From: Chloroflexota bacterium
GTDB lineage: Bacteria; Chloroflexota; Anaerolineae; CG2-30-64-16
NCBI GenBank assembly: GCA_029555885.1
Contig: JAKPQT010000419.1
Span: 1 to 20,745, forward strand
Reading direction: 5' to 3'
DNA: 20,745 nucleotides
Shown: piece after piece, positions 6,306 to 13,166 of the stretch
How positions within the stretch are numbered: position 1 is the first letter of the stretch
How the letters are laid out: each line of letters begins with the position of its first letter
The notes under the pieces: generated by a model
Told to the model about the DNA's origin: nothing
Databases searched by the model: none
What the model saw: the letters and a program-made list of their open reading frames with translations, nothing else
Made by a program: the position numbers and the translations under genes

Positions 6306-7667
6306 CTAAAGCAGCAGCCGCATCGGCTCTTCCAATGCCTTCTTGAACGCTTGCATGAAGCGCGCGGCCTCCGCGCCGTCCGTCACCCGGTGATCCGCGG
6401 AGATGGTCGCCTTCATGCGCTGGCCGACCACAATCTCACCCTCTGCGTTGACCACGGGCACCTTCTGCACCGCGCCGACAGCCAGGATTGCAGCCTGCGG
6501 CGGGTTGATGATGGCGATGAACTCGTCCACGTCGAACATGCCCAGGTTGCTGAGGGTGAAGGTCGCGCCGGTCATCTCCTCGGGCTTCATCCGCCCCTCG
6601 CGCGCGCGGGTCACGAGGTCGCGCGTTTCCTTCGCAATCTGGCCCAGCGTCTTCCGATCCACACCGCGCACGACTGCGGTCACCAATCCGTTCTCGCGCG
6701 CCACCGCGTGACCAATGTTCACCTGGTTGAATACACGGATGCCCTCGGCTGACCACGCGGCGTTGATGTGCGGGAACTCGCGCAGCGCGATGGCCGCAGC
6801 CTTCTGCACCAGGTCGTTCACCGAAATCTTGTCCGCCTCGGAGACGAAGCCGTTGAGCTGCACGCGCAGCGCCATCGCCGCGGCCATGTCGATGTCCATG
6901 GTCACGTAGAAGTGCGGCGCGAGCTGCTTGCTCTCGGTCATGCGCTTGCCGATGGTCTGGCGCAGGCCCGTGAACGGTTCGACGGTGAACTCGGCGTCCG
7001 CGGGCGCAGGTGCAGCCGCGGGCTGTGCGGCCGCTGCGGGTGCTGCCGCCTCGACCGTGGGCGGTGCCGCGGCAGCCTCCGGAGCCGCCGGCGCTTTCGC
7101 GCGGCCCTCCACAAAGGCTTCGATGTCGCGCTTGATAATGCGCCCGCCGGGCCCGCTGCCTTTCACTTCGCGCAGATTGATGCCCAGCTCGGCCGCCATA
7201 CGCAGCGCAACCGGCGATGCGGCCAGGCGGCCGCCCTCACCCTCCACCGCGCCTTCCGGCGCTTCGCCGGCGCCGGTCGCGGGGCCGGTGCGCTGGTCGG
7301 GCTTGACGCCGCTCTCGGGCAGCGCCTCCGGCGCGCCCTCGAGCTCCTGCTGGGTAGTTGGGGCAGGAGCCTTCTCAGCCGCCGCGCCCGCCCCACCCAG
7401 GCCCAACGCGGCCCGGTCGACCTTCTCGCCGGCTTCCCCGATAACGCCGATGGGCGTGCCGATGGGCACGCTCTCGCCCGCCTCGGTCAGAATCTCCAGC
7501 AGTGTGCCGGAACGGAACGCGGGCACCTCGACGGTGGCCTTATCCGTCTCCACGAGCACGATCGTCTCGCCCTGGTCGACCACCTCGCCCGGCTGCTTCA
7601 ACCACTCGCTCAACTTGCCTTCGGCCATGTCAAAGCCCAGCTTGGGCATCGTTATCAGCTCAGCCAC
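6306..7667 (-). CDS. pdhC: Dihydrolipoamide acyltransferase, E2 component of a 2-oxoacid dehydrogenase complex
   Basis: The 453-residue E2 core takes the acyl group from E1 onto its swinging lipoyl arm and passes it to CoA. Order: one lipoyl domain 1-80 with the lipoylated K43 in VETDKATVEV; an Ala/Pro/Glu-rich linker about 88-147; the peripheral subunit-binding domain about 149-186 (SPVALRMAAELGIN ... GSGPGGRIIKRDI); a second Ala/Pro linker about 190-225; and the catalytic domain 228-453 with the HxxxDG motif DHRVTDGA (H426, D430). The start is GTG at 7665-7667, with AAGGAGG five bases upstream. It is the last gene of a pdhA-pdhB-pdhC operon, separated from pdhB by 92 bases holding a heptamer-repeat hairpin. 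Acetyl is the likeliest acyl group, since the E1 subunits are of the pyruvate/acetoin type, but branched-chain substrates cannot be excluded. Confidence 0.93.
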   Translation of the reverse strand: MAELITMPKLGFDMAEGKLSEWLKQPGEVVDQGETIVLVETDKATVEVPAFRSGTLLEILTEAGESVPIGTPIGVIGEAGEKVDRAALGLGGAGAAAEKAPAPTTQQELEGAPEALPESGVKPDQRTGPATGAGEAPEGAVEGEGGRLAASPVALRMAAELGINLREVKGSGPGGRIIKRDIEAFVEGRAKAPAAPEAAAAPPTVEAAAPAAAAQPAAAPAPADAEFTVEPFTGLRQTIGKRMTESKQLAPHFYVTMDIDMAAAMALRVQLNGFVSEADKISVNDLVQKAAAIALREFPHINAAWSAEGIRVFNQVNIGHAVARENGLVTAVVRGVDRKTLGQIAKETRDLVTRAREGRMKPEEMTGATFTLSNLGMFDVDEFIAIINPPQAAILAVGAVQKVPVVNAEGEIVVGQRMKATISADHRVTDGAEAARFMQAFKKALEEPMRLLL

Positions 7668-7681
7668 AGGTTCCTCCTTGC

Positions 7682-7729
7682 TAACGAGTAACGAGTAATG
7701 AGTAAGAGTTTTTACTCGTTACTCATTAC
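7682..7729. repeat. Heptamer repeat array forming a hairpin between pdhB and pdhC
   Basis: TAACGAG, TAACGAG and TAATGAG run head to tail from 7682, and the opposite strand carries the same heptamers from 7729 back to 7712. The result is an 18-bp near-perfect inverted repeat (7688-7705 with 7712-7729, two mismatches, one of them a G-U pair in the operon mRNA) with a 6-base loop. It resembles the short tandemly repeated heptamers known from cyanobacteria and seen in Chloroflexota. In the mRNA it could stabilise or partially terminate between E1 and E2. Confidence 0.75.
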
Positions 7730-7759
7730 GCTTATACACGCATACAGCCTGCCGACGAC

Positions 7760-8743
7760 TCACTTCAGATACATCACGTCCTTGACGGCCGTTATGACGT
7801 CAGCCACCTGCGGCAGCGCCATCTGTTCGAGCCGCCGATTATAGGGCAGCGGCACCTCGAACTGGGCCACGCGGCGGACCGGTGCGTCCAGATAATCGAA
7901 GGCCAGCTCGTGGATGCGGCTGGAAATCTCCGAGCCGATGCCGTAGGCGCGCCAGCCCTCTTCCACGATGACGACGCGGTTGGTGCGCTTGACGGATTCG
8001 ATGACGGGGCGCGTGTCCAGCGGGCGCAGCGTCCGCAGGTCGATCACCTCGGCCTGGATGCCCTGTTCCGCCAGCTTCTCCGCCGCTTCCAGCGAAATCT
8101 GCAGGCCCTTCGAGTAGGAGACAATCGTGACGTCGTCGCCCTGGCGCTTCACGTCTGACTCGCCGATCGGGATGATGAAATCCGGGTCATCCGGCACTTC
8201 GCCGCGCTGCTGATACAGCGTCGCGTGCTCGATGAACAGCACCGGGTCATCGTCGCGGATGGCGGCCTTGAGCAGCCCCTTAGCATCCGCTGCCGTGCCC
8301 GGCGAGACAACCTTGAGGCCGGGGAAATGGGCGAACACTGCGTCGGGTGTCTGCGAGTGCGTCGCGCCGAGCTGGCGGCCGCCGCCGCCGACCGTCCGGA
8401 TGACGAGCGGCACTTTGATCTGCCCGTTGAACATATAATAGAACTTCGCCGCGTGGTTGACAATCTGATCCATCGCCAGGAAGGCGAAGTTAATGGTCAT
8501 AATCTCAGCAACCGGGCGCAGACCCGCAACTGCCGCGCCGATGGCGGCCCCGGCAATCACGCCTTCGGCAATCGGCGTGTCCTTGACGCGGCGCTCGCCG
8601 AACTCGTCCAGGAAGCCGCGCGTTACGGCATAGGTGCCGCCCCACTTGCCGATTTCCTCACCCATGATGAACACCCGCTCGTCGCGATACATTTCCTCGC
8701 GGAGCGCCTGGCTGATCGCCTCACGAACTGTCATGCGTGCCAT
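7760..8743 (-). CDS. pdhB: 2-oxoacid dehydrogenase E1 component, beta subunit (pyruvate dehydrogenase type)
   Basis: The 327-residue subunit pairs with E1alpha in an alpha2beta2 tetramer that decarboxylates the 2-oxoacid using thiamine diphosphate. Family landmarks are MTVREAISQAL (4-14), the thiamine-activating glutamate region GEEIGKWGGTYAVTRG (28-43), DTPIAEGVIAGAAIGAA (55-71), GGGGRQLGATHSQ (118-130) with the active-site histidine, FPGLKVVSPGT (139-149) and the C-terminal transketolase domain (DLRTLRPLDT, VIVEEGWRAYGIGSEI). The start is ATG at 8743; AGGAGG lies 11 bases upstream, overlapping the TAG stop of pdhA, so translation is probably coupled. The pdhA stop lies 15 bases upstream. 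The length and domains are normal for the family. Confidence 0.95.
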   Translation of the reverse strand: MARMTVREAISQALREEMYRDERVFIMGEEIGKWGGTYAVTRGFLDEFGERRVKDTPIAEGVIAGAAIGAAVAGLRPVAEIMTINFAFLAMDQIVNHAAKFYYMFNGQIKVPLVIRTVGGGGRQLGATHSQTPDAVFAHFPGLKVVSPGTAADAKGLLKAAIRDDDPVLFIEHATLYQQRGEVPDDPDFIIPIGESDVKRQGDDVTIVSYSKGLQISLEAAEKLAEQGIQAEVIDLRTLRPLDTRPVIESVKRTNRVVIVEEGWRAYGIGSEISSRIHELAFDYLDAPVRRVAQFEVPLPYNRRLEQMALPQVADVITAVKDVMYLK

Positions 8744-8758
8744 AGCAAAACCATCCTC

Positions 8759-9739
8759 CTAGCGGTGGCCCATCGGGTTGACATAGACGAATTCGCACAG
8801 GGCGGCATCGTCCGGCTCGGGGCTTTCCTCAGCGAACTTCACAATCTCGGCCAGCTCTTCTTCCACCTGCGCATGAATGGCATCCAGTTCGCCCTGTTCT
8901 GCCGTCTTCTTCTGTTTCAGCTTGCCCGCCAGGCGCAAGATGGGGTCGCGGGCGCGCCACTCCTCGATTTCCGCCTTGCTGCGATAGCGCTCAGGGTCGC
9001 CCATCGAGTGGCCCACGTAGCGGTAGGTCATCGCCTCCAGGAGGACGGGGCCATCCGAGCGCGCATAGGAGAAGGCTTCATCCAGCGCCTCGTAGACCTC
9101 GAAGACATCCTGACCGTCGATCTGGCGATTGGGCATATCGTAGGCGCAGCCCTTCTGGAAGATACCTGCGACCGCGGAGGCCTTGCCGACCTCGGTGCCC
9201 ATGCCGTACTGGTTGTTCTCCACCAGGTACACGACCGGCAGCTTCCACACGGCCGCCAGGTTCAGGGACTCATGGAAATAACCGATATTGGTGGTCCCTT
9301 CGCCCAGCACGCACAGCACCGCGTCTTCTTTTTCGTTATAGCGGATTTCGATGCCGACGCCGGTCGCGATGGGCAGGTGCCCACCGACGATGGCGTGGCC
9401 CCCCCAGTAGCGGTGCTCGGCGCTGGCGAGGTGCATGGAGCCGCCCTTGCCGCCGCTGACACCCGTCGCCTTACCCAGCAGTTCTGCCATGACCGCCTGC
9501 GGGTCGAGCCCGCGCGCAATGGCCCAGCCGTGGTCACGATAGGCCGTCAAGAGATGGTCCGTCGGCCGCATGGCCTGGCACGCACCCGTGGCGATCGCTT
9601 CTTCGCCGATGTACAGGTGCAGGAACCCGCCGATCTTGCCCTCGGCGTACAATTCGGCGGACTTTTCCTCGAACCGCCGGATCAGCACCATCTGGCGGTA
9701 CAGCTCGAGGAGCTCGCTCTTGGACAACTCTTTAGCCAC
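8759..9739 (-). CDS. pdhA: 2-oxoacid dehydrogenase E1 component, alpha subunit (pyruvate dehydrogenase type)
   Basis: The 326-residue subunit carries the thiamine diphosphate and Mg-binding half of the E1 active site. Landmarks are LYRQMVLIRRFEEK (13-26), YRDHGWAIARG (67-77), GKGGSMHL (97-104), GGHLPIATGVG (119-129), the thiamine motif from GEG (146-148) to ENNQYGMGT (174-182), and the regulatory-loop region YRYVGHSMGDPERYR (239-253). The motif normally begins GDG, where Asp binds Mg; here it is Glu147 (codon GAA), a conservative but unusual change. The start is GTG at 9737-9739, with AAGGAGG six bases upstream. It is the first gene of the operon and lies 68 bp downstream of the MFS gene, with its own extended -10. 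No dihydrolipoamide dehydrogenase (E3) gene is in the window. Confidence 0.94.
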   Translation of the reverse strand: MAKELSKSELLELYRQMVLIRRFEEKSAELYAEGKIGGFLHLYIGEEAIATGACQAMRPTDHLLTAYRDHGWAIARGLDPQAVMAELLGKATGVSGGKGGSMHLASAEHRYWGGHAIVGGHLPIATGVGIEIRYNEKEDAVLCVLGEGTTNIGYFHESLNLAAVWKLPVVYLVENNQYGMGTEVGKASAVAGIFQKGCAYDMPNRQIDGQDVFEVYEALDEAFSYARSDGPVLLEAMTYRYVGHSMGDPERYRSKAEIEEWRARDPILRLAGKLKQKKTAEQGELDAIHAQVEEELAEIVKFAEESPEPDDAALCEFVYVNPMGHR

Positions 9740-9781
9740 CGATGTCCTCCTTCAACTTTGCGCTGCGATATAAACTAGCCA

Positions 9782-9793
9782 ATTATGCCACAA
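9782..9793 (-). promoter_or_regulatory. Extended -10 promoter of the pdh operon
   Basis: The minus strand reads TTGTGGCATAAT (forward 9782-9793), an extended -10 with five of six matches to TATAAT. The transcript would start near 9775 and carry a ~36-base leader with AAGGAGG. The same TTGTGGCAT core precedes the ABC-F and GNAT genes. Confidence 0.55.
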
Positions 9794-9807
9794 ATCGGCC
9801 TGGTTTC

Positions 9808-11088
9808 CTACCCATGTTCGTGCTTTGGCAATAGCAGGAACGCGAACGTGCCTGCAAATTGCAACGCGCCGCTGACAAACAGCGCGCCGCGCGTCGTGAT
9901 GGCTTCGGCCAGCCCCGCGCCCAGGATCGGGCCTAACGTGATGGCGATGCTCGACAGGGTGTTGGCTGCGGCCGCAAAGCGCGGCTGCTTCCCCTCCGGG
10001 CAGACTGCCAACAGCATATCGAACAACCCCAAATCGATGCCGGAGACCGCAAAGCCCCACAGTACGGCTGCAGGCAGCAGCCAGATTACGGAGGGTGCCA
10101 ACGCCGTCACGACCGGGTACAGGGCGAACGTCGCACCGCAGACCAGCAAGAGCTGCCGGTGGCCGATCCGGTTCGCGACCCGTCCCCAGAACCAGTATCC
10201 TATCACCAATGCCGCGTAACCGGCTGTGCCCCGCAACCCAATCCAGCTATCCGTTGCCTGCAGATCGTTGACCCAGTAGATGCTGTACAGCCCGGCGGGC
10301 AGCGCAATCGCCAGGCGAAAGCCGATGCTGGCAATGTTGTACCGGACGAAGGGCTTGCTCTCCACAAGCGGGCGCAAGAAGTCTGCCAGGCGCGCGGTCA
10401 GGCGTACGCTTGATGCAGCCCGCGGCGCCGGCACAAAGGGTGGCACGACCACACGCGAAAAGTGATAGAGGTTGAGCAGTCCGGCGAGGAAGGAGAGCAG
10501 AAAGACGACTTGGTAGGCCAACGGGAAGGGGCCGCGATCCAGCCACAGGCCGAACACCAACAGCGAGGCGCCCGACAACAGGCTCATCAGCGACCAGCGC
10601 GTGCCATTGAGGGTGGCGCGGCGGCTCGGCGGGACGGCCTGGGCCATTGCGGAAGTCCAGGCGGGCTGGCCGATGGAATTGGGGATGGCCGCCAGCGTCC
10701 AGACGAGCACGATCGCCAGCGGCAGCACAGAACCGGTCAACAGCAGGGGCAGGCCGGCAATCAGCAAATAGGACAGCCGCGATATCACGGTGACGCGCAC
10801 GAACAACTGCATCTGGTTGGAGGAACGCTCGGCCAGCGCGCCGCCGGGGATGTACGCCAGCATGCTGAGTAGCGCGGGGCCGGAGGTCAACAGGCTCACC
10901 ACTGGGGCGGATGCGCCCAGCCGCGCCAGGAAGACCCCCAGGAAATTGTAGATGCCGCCATCTACCGGGCCGAACCACAGGCCGCTGAGCAGCAGGTTAC
11001 GGTAGTTGCGGTCTTCCGTGCTCATGTCGCGCCGGCCCAACAACATGCCGGCTACCACACGCGCCCGGTACATGAGCGTTGTGAACAT
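9808..11088 (-). CDS. MFS transporter
   Basis: A 426-residue integral membrane protein with about 12 hydrophobic segments and the arginine- and proline-containing loops of the major facilitator superfamily. Landmarks are the N-terminal FGPVDGGIYNFLGVFLARLGAS, the loop YIPGGALAERSSNQ after the second segment (motif A position), and a C-terminal half starting around SKPFVRYNIASIGF with WFWGRVANRIGHRQ as its counterpart. The substrate cannot be inferred. The frame extends upstream to 11184, but that part is in a duplicated non-coding region. The ATG at 11088 was chosen because a -10-like TGTTACACT ends seven bases before it and no Shine-Dalgarno is present, suggesting a leaderless mRNA; ATGs a little further in (codon 6 or 22) are alternatives. 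It is divergent from the ABC-F gene and upstream of, but separately promoted from, the pdh operon. Confidence 0.85.
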   Translation of the reverse strand: MFTTLMYRARVVAGMLLGRRDMSTEDRNYRNLLLSGLWFGPVDGGIYNFLGVFLARLGASAPVVSLLTSGPALLSMLAYIPGGALAERSSNQMQLFVRVTVISRLSYLLIAGLPLLLTGSVLPLAIVLVWTLAAIPNSIGQPAWTSAMAQAVPPSRRATLNGTRWSLMSLLSGASLLVFGLWLDRGPFPLAYQVVFLLSFLAGLLNLYHFSRVVVPPFVPAPRAASSVRLTARLADFLRPLVESKPFVRYNIASIGFRLAIALPAGLYSIYWVNDLQATDSWIGLRGTAGYAALVIGYWFWGRVANRIGHRQLLLVCGATFALYPVVTALAPSVIWLLPAAVLWGFAVSGIDLGLFDMLLAVCPEGKQPRFAAAANTLSSIAITLGPILGAGLAEAITTRGALFVSGALQFAGTFAFLLLPKHEHG

Positions 11089-11095
11089 GGGTACG

Positions 11096-11124
11096 AGTGT
11101 AACAGAAGGCCGAAAAGACGGCAA
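11096..11124 (-). promoter_or_regulatory. Candidate leaderless promoter of the MFS gene
   Basis: On the minus strand TTGCCG (11119-11124) is followed after 17 bases by TACACT (11096-11101), preceded by TGT as an extended -10. Only seven bases separate it from the ATG, so the transcript should begin at or next to the start codon. Confidence 0.4.
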
Positions 11125-11178
11125 CCTCTCCCCCGGATTTGCCGCTCCGCGCTGCCTCGTAACACAAGGGCAGCAAGC

Positions 11179-11197
11179 CCACAAACCGGGTTTGTGG
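11179..11197. repeat. Palindrome CCACAAACC-G-GGTTTGTGG
   Basis: Two perfect 9-base arms flank a single G. The core ACAAACCGGGTTT is identical to part of the hairpin at 6250-6280, so this appears to be a dispersed palindromic motif. Its position between divergent genes would also suit an operator. Confidence 0.5.
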
Positions 11198-11219
11198 CGG
11201 CGAACAGTTACCCCCAGAT

Positions 11220-11249
11220 TTGTCGCTCTGTGTGGCCTTGTGGCATACT
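11220..11249 (+). promoter_or_regulatory. Candidate promoter of the ABC-F gene
   Basis: TTGTCG (11220-11225) is followed after 18 bases by CATACT (11244-11249), preceded by TTGTGG as an extended -10. The expected start near 11256 gives a ~215-base leader before the ABC-F ATG. Confidence 0.5.
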
Positions 11250-11272
11250 ACCGCCAGTTTGGAGGTCCCCGA

Positions 11273-11296
11273 GTGACACGCACAATCGCAGCATAA
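11273..11296 (+). CDS. Putative 7-residue leader peptide of the ABC-F gene
   Basis: A GTG at 11273 opens a 7-codon frame, M-T-R-T-I-A-A, ending with TAA at 11294-11296. GGAGG (11261-11265) lies seven bases upstream, one of the best ribosome-binding sites in the window, and the candidate transcription start is about 17 bases upstream of the GTG. After it come two hairpins and an intrinsic terminator, then the ABC-F gene. A well-initiated tiny ORF in that place is typical of leader peptides whose stalled translation prevents terminator formation. There is no run of one codon, so stalling would have to be caused by a drug or by the peptide itself rather than by lack of one amino acid. Confidence 0.45.
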   Translation: MTRTIAA

Positions 11297-11308
11297 GGTC
11301 TGCCCCGC

Positions 11309-11447
11309 TTCCCGGCACACCGGGAAACCACCTGGCCGCTCGCGCATCGGGCGCAGCGCGGCAGGTTCGCGGCGGGGCCGCGCGCCTGCTGTTCTGTTGC
11401 TGGATACCGAAAGTTATGTTACGCCGCAGGCACGTTGTCTGCGGCGT
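11309..11447 (+). promoter_or_regulatory. Structured attenuator leader of the ABC-F gene
   Basis: Three hairpins follow the leader ORF: TTCCCGG/CCGGGAA with a CACA loop (11309-11326), GCGCGGC/GCCGCGC (11356-11383), and the terminator stem (11421-11447). The loop of the second contains GCGGCG (11369-11374), which can pair with CGCCGC (11422-11427) in the left arm of the terminator and could thus act as an anti-terminator. The pairings are by eye, not by folding. Confidence 0.4.
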
Positions 11448-11456
11448 TTTTGTTTT
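11421..11456 (+). terminator. Intrinsic terminator directly upstream of the ABC-F gene
   Basis: ACGCCGCAG (11421-11429) pairs perfectly with CTGCGGCGT (11439-11447), extendable to 12 bp, and is followed by TTTTTGTTTT. It ends about 15 bases before the ATG and lies downstream of the promoter. No plus-strand gene ends upstream of it, so it makes sense only as a regulatory terminator. Confidence 0.75.
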
Positions 11457-11470
11457 CTGGAGTTTGCCTC

Positions 11471-13129
11471 ATGCTGCAAGTTCGTGATGTAACCAAGTGG
11501 TACGGCGACCTCAAGGTGCTGGACCGGGTCAGTTTCAACCTCAACCGCGGGGAGCGGGGGGGGCTCATCGGGCCCAACGGCAGCGGCAAGACCACGCTGC
11601 TGCGCGTCCTCATCGGGGAACTGCCGCCCGACCAGGGCACGGTGCAGCTCTCGCCCGCTTCGCTGCGCGTCGGTTACCTGGCCCAGGCGCTGGAGTTTGC
11701 CGAAGGCGCGACCGTCGCGGATGTACTCCGCGCGGCAGAAGGCGAGCGGGAAGCCGCAGAAGTCCGGCTGGCGCGGTTGGCCGAGGCGCTGTCCACGGCA
11801 GAAGGCGAGGCGCTGGCCATCGCGCTGGCGGAATACGACACCGCGCTGGCGGATTTCCAGGCGCTCGGCGGCGGCGCACGCTACGCGGATGCCGAAGCCG
11901 TGCTGGCGGGCCTCGGCATGGCCGACGTCGCGCAGACGCGGCTCGTGAGCAGCCTCAGCGGCGGGCAGAAGACCCGGCTGGGACTGGCACGGCTGCTCTT
12001 GTCCGAGCCGGACCTGCTGCTCCTGGACGAGCCGACCAATCACCTCGACATCGTCGCGCTGGACTGGCTGGAGACCTACCTCAACGGCTATCCGGGCGCG
12101 GTGCTGATCGTCTCGCACGACCGCGCCTTCCTTGACCGCACGGTGACGCACATCCTGGCGCTCGACGACGTCACCCACACGCTGAAGCAACATGCCGGGA
12201 CTTACAGCGACTACGCCTACAGCATCGATCGCGAACTGGACAAGCAGTGGGCCGCGTATCGCGAACAGCAAGACCGCGTCCGCAAGCTGGAGAGCTCCAT
12301 CCGCCGGCTGAGCGGGCAGGCCAAGAACATCGAGGGCGAGACCATCCACTTCCACTGGCGGCGCATCGCCAAGGACCTCGCACGGCGCGCGGTGGTGCAG
12401 AAGGCGCGGCTGGAGCGGATGCTCGACAGCGAAGAGATGGTCGATAAGCCGGGACAAACCTGGAAGATGAAGCTGGAGTTCGTGGACACCCCACGCAGCG
12501 GCCAGGACGTCCTGATGGTCCACGACCTCACCTTCGGCTATGGCCTGCGCAACGGCCCCGGCAGCAAGCTGCTGCTCGACGGCGTCAACCTGCACCTGGG
12601 CTACGGTGAGCGCGCGATGCTGATCGGGCCGAACGGCATCGGCAAGACGACCCTGCTACGGCTCATCACCGGGGAGCTGCGGCCCTGGGCAGGCGAGATA
12701 CGGCTGGGCCGCGGGGTGCAGATCGGCTACATGGCGCAGGAGCAGGAAACCCTGGACATGGCCGCGACGCCCTTCGACCTGATCCGACGGGCCGCGCCGC
12801 TCGACGAGACGGAGGCGCGCAGCTTCCTGCACTACTTCCTGTTTGCGGGCGACGAGGTGTTCGTGCCCGTCGGCAAGCTCAGCTTCGGGGAGCGCAGCCG
12901 ATTAGCACTGGCGTTGCTGGCCGTCCAGGGGTGCAACTTCCTGCTGCTGGACGAGCCGATCAACCATCTGGACATCCCCTCGCGCGAGCGGTTCGAGCGC
13001 GCCATCGCGCGTTTTCAGGGGTCGGTCCTGGCCGTCGTCCACGACCGGTACTTCATCGAACGGCTGGCGACGACCATCTGGACGCTGGAGAGCCGCCAGA
13101 TTCGGGTGCAGCGGACGGGGGAGGAATAA
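11471..13129 (+). CDS. ABC-F family ATPase (ribosome-associated, possible antibiotic-protection type)
   Basis: The 552-residue soluble protein has two ABC domains in one chain and no membrane segments, which defines ABC-F: proteins that bind the ribosomal E site and act in translation or protect against antibiotics. Domain 1: Walker A GPNGSGKT (34-41), signature LSGGQ (162-166), Walker B LLLLDEPTNHLD with E187, H-switch SHDRAF (H216). Linker about 245-340, charged and helical, with the P-site-reaching tip near 285-300. Domain 2: Walker A GPNGIGKT (386-393), signature LSFGE (470-474), Walker B LLLDEPINHLD with E495, H524. The second PTNHLD reads PINHLD. The start is the ATG at 11471 (conserved sequence begins at once); CTGGAG lies about eight bases upstream. 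The gene is probably controlled by leader attenuation. Whether it is a resistance or housekeeping ABC-F cannot be decided from the sequence. Confidence 0.93.
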   Translation: MLQVRDVTKWYGDLKVLDRVSFNLNRGERGGLIGPNGSGKTTLLRVLIGELPPDQGTVQLSPASLRVGYLAQALEFAEGATVADVLRAAEGEREAAEVRLARLAEALSTAEGEALAIALAEYDTALADFQALGGGARYADAEAVLAGLGMADVAQTRLVSSLSGGQKTRLGLARLLLSEPDLLLLDEPTNHLDIVALDWLETYLNGYPGAVLIVSHDRAFLDRTVTHILALDDVTHTLKQHAGTYSDYAYSIDRELDKQWAAYREQQDRVRKLESSIRRLSGQAKNIEGETIHFHWRRIAKDLARRAVVQKARLERMLDSEEMVDKPGQTWKMKLEFVDTPRSGQDVLMVHDLTFGYGLRNGPGSKLLLDGVNLHLGYGERAMLIGPNGIGKTTLLRLITGELRPWAGEIRLGRGVQIGYMAQEQETLDMAATPFDLIRRAAPLDETEARSFLHYFLFAGDEVFVPVGKLSFGERSRLALALLAVQGCNFLLLDEPINHLDIPSRERFERAIARFQGSVLAVVHDRYFIERLATTIWTLESRQIRVQRTGEE

Positions 13130-13166
13130 GGTTGTAACACTTTCACATACGATGCTACACAGAATC

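Larger units (their letters stand above)
11130..11250 (+). repeat. Imperfect direct repeat (81-bp offset) in the MFS/ABC-F divergent region
   Basis: A ~35-base stretch from 11130 (CCCCCGGATTTGCCGCTC...) recurs from 11211 (CCCCCAGATTTGTCGCTC...), differing mostly by C/T changes. The second copy leads straight into the ABC-F promoter, while the first has lost the -10 match. A perfect 9-bp-arm palindrome (11179-11197) lies between the copies. Confidence 0.55.

Noticed and set aside
8225..9778. 517-aa plus-strand open frame across the pdhA/pdhB genes
   Set aside because: It is antisense to two clearly conserved genes, has no family features and has the composition of a GC-rich shadow frame.
11416..11487. 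Short ORF (23 codons) covering the terminator stem and overlapping the ABC-F start, considered as a second leader peptide
   Set aside because: There is no Shine-Dalgarno before its ATG. The 7-codon ORF at 11273 is far better initiated.
11414..12595. 393-aa minus-strand open frame across the ABC-F gene
   Set aside because: It is antisense to conserved Walker and signature motifs and has no Shine-Dalgarno or recognisable domain.
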